A DNA stretch of 9,582 bases, from the NCBI GenBank assembly GCA_035402645.1, contig DAONDQ010000113.1:1-9582 (forward strand), written 5' to 3'. This stretch comes from DAONDQ01 sp035402645 (GTDB taxonomy: Bacteria > Cloacimonadota > Cloacimonadia > Cloacimonadales > DAONDQ01). How positions within the stretch are numbered: position 1 is the first letter of the stretch; each line of letters starts with the position of its first letter. Made by a program: the position numbers and the translations under genes. The notes beneath the pieces were generated by a model, which saw only the letters and a list, made by a program, of their open reading frames with translations, searched no databases and was not told the DNA's origin. Positions 6,575 to 9,582 of this stretch are shown in pieces.

Positions 6575-7870
6575 ATGAAGAAAGTAGCAATCACCACTTT
6601 AGGTTGCAAGGTCAACCAATATGAATCCGCTTGTATCGCAAGCGGGTTTGAAGCAGACGGGTATTCCCTTGTTGATTTTGATGAGCAGGCGGATGTTTAT
6701 GTAATCAATACATGTACAGTGACCAATCGGACTGACTTCAAGAGTCGTAACGCAATCCGAAGAGCATTGGCTGCCAAGGAGTCGAATCCCGGGGTGAAGA
6801 TCATTGTAACAGGATGCTTTTCCCAGCGTCAATATAAGCAGGTTCATGAACTTGGCGATATTGACCTGGTTGTGGATAACCAGCACAAGGATATGATTCC
6901 GGAATTGGTGGAAGCACAGACAGAATATTTTTCGGATATCATGGATTATCATGATTTTCGTGAACTGACGGCTACGCATATGCCGGAAAGGTCGAGAGCC
7001 TTCATCAAGGTGCAGGATGGATGTGATTTCTACTGTGCCTATTGTGCGGTTCCCTATGCCAGGGGGCATTCCCGAAGCCGTGATGCGCAGAAGATATTAG
7101 ATCAGATATCGCTGCTCACAGCGAATGGTTATCAGGAATTTGTATTGGGAGGGATCAATCTTGGATTATATGGGGCTGATTTTTCGCCACGGATGGAACT
7201 TGCAGACTTATTGGCAATGATCGAAAAGATCGAAGGCGTAAAACAGATTCGCATCAGTTCCATAGAACCGCAATTGATCACCGAAAAACTGTGGAGTTAT
7301 ATCGAAAGCAGCGAGAAACTGTGTCATCATTTTCATGTCTCAATGCAGTCTGGTTCCGATACGATCCTGCAAAGCATGAGAAGACATTATGACAGCTGTG
7401 CATTTCATTCGATCATCACAAGGCTAAAGAGTATTCATCCTGACATGGCAATCGGCTTGGATGTCATTACAGGATTTCCCGGAGAGACAGATGATCTTTT
7501 CCAGGAAACATTTCATTTCCTGGAATATCTACTCTTCAGTTATCTGCATGTATTCACCTATTCTTCAAGACCTGGAACAGCTGCTTCGAAGATGAAGAAT
7601 ACTGTGCATGGCTCGGTATCGGCGCAGAGAAACAAAATGCTTCGTGAATTATCAGGCACGAAGTTAAATACCTATACTCAGTGGTTATGTGACCATCATA
7701 TTCCCTTATCCGGGATACTGGAAACCAGGGAAAGAGGATACTGGACAGCCCTGTCCGATCATTTTGTGAGATTATATTGTGCTTCGGATAAAGTGGAGAA
7801 GGGTGAATTCATACACGCAAGACCGATAAGAATTTTCCGTGATGGCGTGGAGGTGGCGATAGATGATTAG
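6575..7870 (+). CDS. mtaB: tRNA (N6-L-threonylcarbamoyladenosine(37)-C2)-methylthiotransferase, MtaB type
   Basis: Radical-SAM enzyme that adds a methylthio group to t6A37 of tRNAs reading ANN codons. Counting from ATG 6575, the 431-residue protein has the N-terminal methylthiotransferase domain with three cluster cysteines: C11 in TLGCKVNQYES, C47 in NTCTVTN and C81 in VTGCFSQR. The radical-SAM cluster is C150-x3-C154-x2-C157 (DGCDFYCAYCAVPYARG). QSGSD (258-262), DVITGFPGET (296-305) and a C-terminal TRAM-like tail are present. GCKVNQYES is typical of MtaB (YqeV) rather than MiaB, which has GCQMN. The frame stays open upstream to a GTG at 6527, but that would overlap purN and add residues absent from the family. 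No clear Shine-Dalgarno precedes 6575, so translation may be coupled to purN, 19 bp upstream. It overlaps mlaF by 8 bp. Confidence 0.93.
   Translation: MKKVAITTLGCKVNQYESACIASGFEADGYSLVDFDEQADVYVINTCTVTNRTDFKSRNAIRRALAAKESNPGVKIIVTGCFSQRQYKQVHELGDIDLVVDNQHKDMIPELVEAQTEYFSDIMDYHDFRELTATHMPERSRAFIKVQDGCDFYCAYCAVPYARGHSRSRDAQKILDQISLLTANGYQEFVLGGINLGLYGADFSPRMELADLLAMIEKIEGVKQIRISSIEPQLITEKLWSYIESSEKLCHHFHVSMQSGSDTILQSMRRHYDSCAFHSIITRLKSIHPDMAIGLDVITGFPGETDDLFQETFHFLEYLLFSYLHVFTYSSRPGTAASKMKNTVHGSVSAQRNKMLRELSGTKLNTYTQWLCDHHIPLSGILETRERGYWTALSDHFVRLYCASDKVEKGEFIHARPIRIFRDGVEVAIDD
7849..7855 (+). promoter_or_regulatory. Shine-Dalgarno site of mlaF inside mtaB
   Basis: GGAGGTG lies within the last codons of mtaB, 7 nt before the ATG at 7863. 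It supports this start and independent loading of ribosomes at the overlapping gene. Confidence 0.7.
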
Positions 7871-8588
7871 CATAAAGAATGTAACGGTTGGATTTGGAGA
7901 AAGAACGATCCTCGAAGACATAACCATGGAGATACCGGAAAAAAAGACAACGGTCATCATAGGTCGTAGCGGTAGCGGGAAAAGCGTGCTGATCAAAACG
8001 GTTGAGGGACTGCTGGTGCCTTCCAAGGGTGAGATTCTGGTGGATGGCGTGAATATTCACAAGGTGCATGGGGATGAATTACGAAATGTCAGGCGTCTTC
8101 TTGCCATGCTGTTCCAGGGAGCGGCTTTATTCGATTCGCTGAATGTTTTCCAAAATGTGGCGCTTCCACTGGTGGAACACACTGGCAAAGATTTGAATGA
8201 GATCAATGACCTGGTTGAAGAAAAACTCGAGATGGTCGGTTTGAAAGACGTCATGCAGAAAATGCCTTCCGAATTGAGTGGTGGTATGAGAAAGCGTATC
8301 GCCCTTGCCAGAGCCATTATCTTGGAACCGAAATATGTGATCTATGATGAACCGACAACAGGCTTGGATCCTGTGTCTTCAGCAGAGATCGTTGATTTGA
8401 TCCTACACCTGCAGGAGAAATGCAATATCACATCAATCGTCATTACACATGACCTGGATTGCATACGTCGGACAGGCGAGAATATTGCGATGCTTCATCT
8501 TTCAAAACTGATATTCCGTGGGTCTTACGAAGAGATCATCAGGTCAGAGATACCGGCTGTACAATCATTTTTCCAACCGGGCAGATAA
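7863..8588 (+). CDS. mlaF: ABC transporter ATP-binding protein, MlaF-like (phospholipid/outer-membrane asymmetry)
   Basis: Predicted ATPase of an MlaFED-type complex that moves phospholipids between inner and outer membranes. The 241-residue protein has all nucleotide-binding motifs: Walker A GRSGSGKS (34-41), Q-loop Q85, signature LSGGM (138-142), Walker B VIYDEP (159-164) and H-loop H196. MLFQGAALFDSLNVFQNVALPL closely follows the MlaF pattern (MLFQ.GALF..MNVF.NVA.PL), as does MPSELSGGMRKRIALARAI, so it is assigned to this family rather than to amino-acid or lipoprotein exporters. No permease (MlaE) or MCE protein (MlaD) gene adjoins it; the next gene is a sirtuin. The partners must lie elsewhere if this one works in an Mla complex. 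It overlaps mtaB by 8 bp and ends 2 bp before cobB, so it is probably in the same operon. No membrane segments are expected or seen. Confidence 0.88.
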   Translation: MISIKNVTVGFGERTILEDITMEIPEKKTTVIIGRSGSGKSVLIKTVEGLLVPSKGEILVDGVNIHKVHGDELRNVRRLLAMLFQGAALFDSLNVFQNVALPLVEHTGKDLNEINDLVEEKLEMVGLKDVMQKMPSELSGGMRKRIALARAIILEPKYVIYDEPTTGLDPVSSAEIVDLILHLQEKCNITSIVITHDLDCIRRTGENIAMLHLSKLIFRGSYEEIIRSEIPAVQSFFQPGR

Positions 8589-8590
8589 AT

Positions 8591-9319
8591 ATGCATCAAT
8601 TCAAATCAAAATTCAAACTACTCGCAGAGCATCGTGTTGTCGTACTTACAGGCGCAGGTATCAGCGCAGAATCTGGTATACGGACATTTCGTGATAATAA
8701 TGGTCTCTGGGAAGACCATAATGTGGAGGACGTGGCAACCCCCGAAGGATTTCTCAGGAACCCGGAACTTGTCTGGAAATTCTACAAGGAAAGATATGCT
8801 CAGCTTTCTACCGTGAAGCCGAATCCAGGGCACTATGCGCTTGTACGTTTGGAGGAAGCCATGCAGGATAGATTCTGCCTGGTTACGCAGAATATTGACG
8901 GGCTTCATATCGATGCAGGAACAAAAAGAATCTACGAGATGCATGGTAAATTGAGGGAATGTTTCTGTGTTAATTGCAATCAATATTTTCGCATGAAGGA
9001 AATCGATCTCAGCATGAAAGTACCTGAATGTCCTTCCTGCGGAGACTTCCTAAGACCGGATGTGGTATGGTTCGGCGAGATTCCCTATCATTTGCCTGAA
9101 ATCGAACAAAAACTGATCAAGACAGATTACCTGTTGGTTGTGGGGACAAGTGGCGTCGTCTATCCGGCAGCAGGCTTTGCAGCCATTGCCAAGATGCGGG
9201 GGGCAAAGATCATCGGAATCAACCTGGAAGAACCTGAAAATGCACATATATTCAATGAATTCTACAAGGGAAAATCAGGGGATATTCTACCGGAATTAGT
9301 TGCGCATTGGCTGGAATAA
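8591..9319 (+). CDS. cobB: NAD-dependent protein deacylase, sirtuin (CobB/SIRT5-like)
   Basis: Removes acetyl, and probably succinyl, groups from lysines using NAD+. From ATG 8591 the product has 242 residues, close to E. coli CobB. Visible motifs are GAGISAESGI (21-30) of the Rossmann NAD site, TFRD (32-35), TQNIDGLH (99-106) and the catalytic H118 (MHGKL). Four zinc cysteines, C126, C129, C147 and C150, follow, then RPDVVWFGE (155-163) and VVGTSGVVYPA (183-193). Y65 and R68 in FYKER reproduce the Tyr-x-x-Arg pair of class III sirtuins that recognises succinyl- or malonyl-lysine, hence the deacylase call. The frame continues upstream to a TTG at 8459 inside mlaF, but family alignment and the 2-bp gap favour 8591. 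No strong Shine-Dalgarno is seen, consistent with coupling to mlaF. No obvious terminator follows. Confidence 0.94.
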   Translation: MHQFKSKFKLLAEHRVVVLTGAGISAESGIRTFRDNNGLWEDHNVEDVATPEGFLRNPELVWKFYKERYAQLSTVKPNPGHYALVRLEEAMQDRFCLVTQNIDGLHIDAGTKRIYEMHGKLRECFCVNCNQYFRMKEIDLSMKVPECPSCGDFLRPDVVWFGEIPYHLPEIEQKLIKTDYLLVVGTSGVVYPAAGFAAIAKMRGAKIIGINLEEPENAHIFNEFYKGKSGDILPELVAHWLE

Positions 9320-9351
9320 AATATTGATAATTGGGTATGGTCAAATTTCTC

Positions 9352-9381
9352 TTGACTACAAAGAATTGATTTGATTTTAAC
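9352..9381 (+). promoter_or_regulatory. Candidate promoter for the response-regulator gene
   Basis: TTGACT (9352-9357) and TTTAAC (9376-9381) are 18 bp apart on the plus strand. Initiation would be near 9388, about 50 nt before the next ATG. The -10 match is only fair, so this is tentative. It would separate the regulator gene from the upstream cluster. Confidence 0.35.
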
Positions 9382-9438
9382 AGCACGAAGAGAATGTTGC
9401 TGGAAGAAACAGTTTTTGTTAATTAAATACTGTCTTCA

Positions 9439-9582
9439 ATGGAGGAATCAATTAACGGCAATTTGTTAAAGAAATCTGATAATAAGCGAACGATTCTGAT
9501 TGTGGATGACGAAGAGACGATCTGCACAATAACGCAACTGATGTTGGAAAAGGCAGGATTTAAGGTTATCACGGCGCTTGAT
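9439..9582 (+). CDS. Response-regulator receiver domain protein, N-terminal part (truncated by window edge)
   Basis: Probable phosphorelay component; only the first 48 codons are visible and the frame is open at the right edge. After a polar leader of about 16 residues comes RTILIVDDEETICTITQLML (17-36), the first strand and helix of a CheY-like receiver domain. D23 and D24 form the acidic pocket that binds the metal ion. AGFKVITALD (39-48) is the second strand. The phosphoacceptor Asp and any output domain lie outside, so transcription factor, diguanylate cyclase, single-domain or hybrid forms cannot be told apart. The upstream frame is closed by a stop at 9424-9426, and ATG 9439 is the first good start, but it has no Shine-Dalgarno in front of it. 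A GGAGG sits just inside the gene at 9441-9445. Confidence 0.82.
   Translation, partial: MEESINGNLLKKSDNKRTILIVDDEETICTITQLMLEKAGFKVITALD

Noticed and set aside
8459..8590. Longer sirtuin start at TTG 8459
   Set aside because: It would lie 130 bp inside mlaF; the extra 44 residues resemble an out-of-frame reading of mlaF and are not part of the family.
4129..9319. The aspS-purN-mtaB-mlaF-cobB cluster as an anti-phage or other new defence island
   Set aside because: Every member matches a housekeeping family; adjacency to cas9 is better explained by chance insertion of the CRISPR locus next to a conserved operon.

Overview
The window joins the start of a type II CRISPR-Cas locus to a housekeeping gene cluster from a Gram-negative bacterium. 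The Mla-type lipid-transport ATPase implies an outer membrane. TTTCGTG-type tandem arrays and palindromic intergenic repeats resemble those I associate with the Fibrobacteres-Chlorobi-Bacteroidetes (FCB) group, possibly Cloacimonadota. That placement rests on general impression, not on a search, and is tentative.

Left part (1-3603): a compact Cas9 of 1068 residues is encoded on the minus strand, with all RuvC and HNH catalytic residues in place. It is followed with a one-base overlap by the first 86 codons of cas1, which runs off the left edge. The gene size and order fit subtype II-C. cas2 and the CRISPR array are expected beyond the left edge; no array is visible here. Just upstream of cas9, on the opposite strand, a promoter-like pair, an AT-rich stretch, a GTTAATAAGG segment and a strong intrinsic terminator together look like a tracrRNA of about 96 nt. 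Its -35 box overlaps the cas9 Shine-Dalgarno sequence. A cas9 promoter candidate in turn lies inside the putative anti-repeat, so the two transcription units appear interlocked.

Middle (3604-4128): this gene-free stretch holds two diverged copies, about 162 bp apart, of a hairpin-rich unit of about 148 bp, then six units of a 9-nt tandem repeat.

Right part (4129-9319): five closely packed plus-strand genes, aspS, purN, mtaB, mlaF and cobB, have gaps of 42, 19, -8 and 2 bp and are probably co-transcribed in whole or part. They cover tRNA-Asp charging, purine synthesis, tRNA methylthiolation, outer-membrane lipid traffic and NAD-dependent protein deacylation. They share no single pathway, so this looks like a compact housekeeping operon rather than a dedicated system. 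After a 119-bp gap with a promoter candidate, the N-terminus of a response-regulator receiver domain runs off the right edge.
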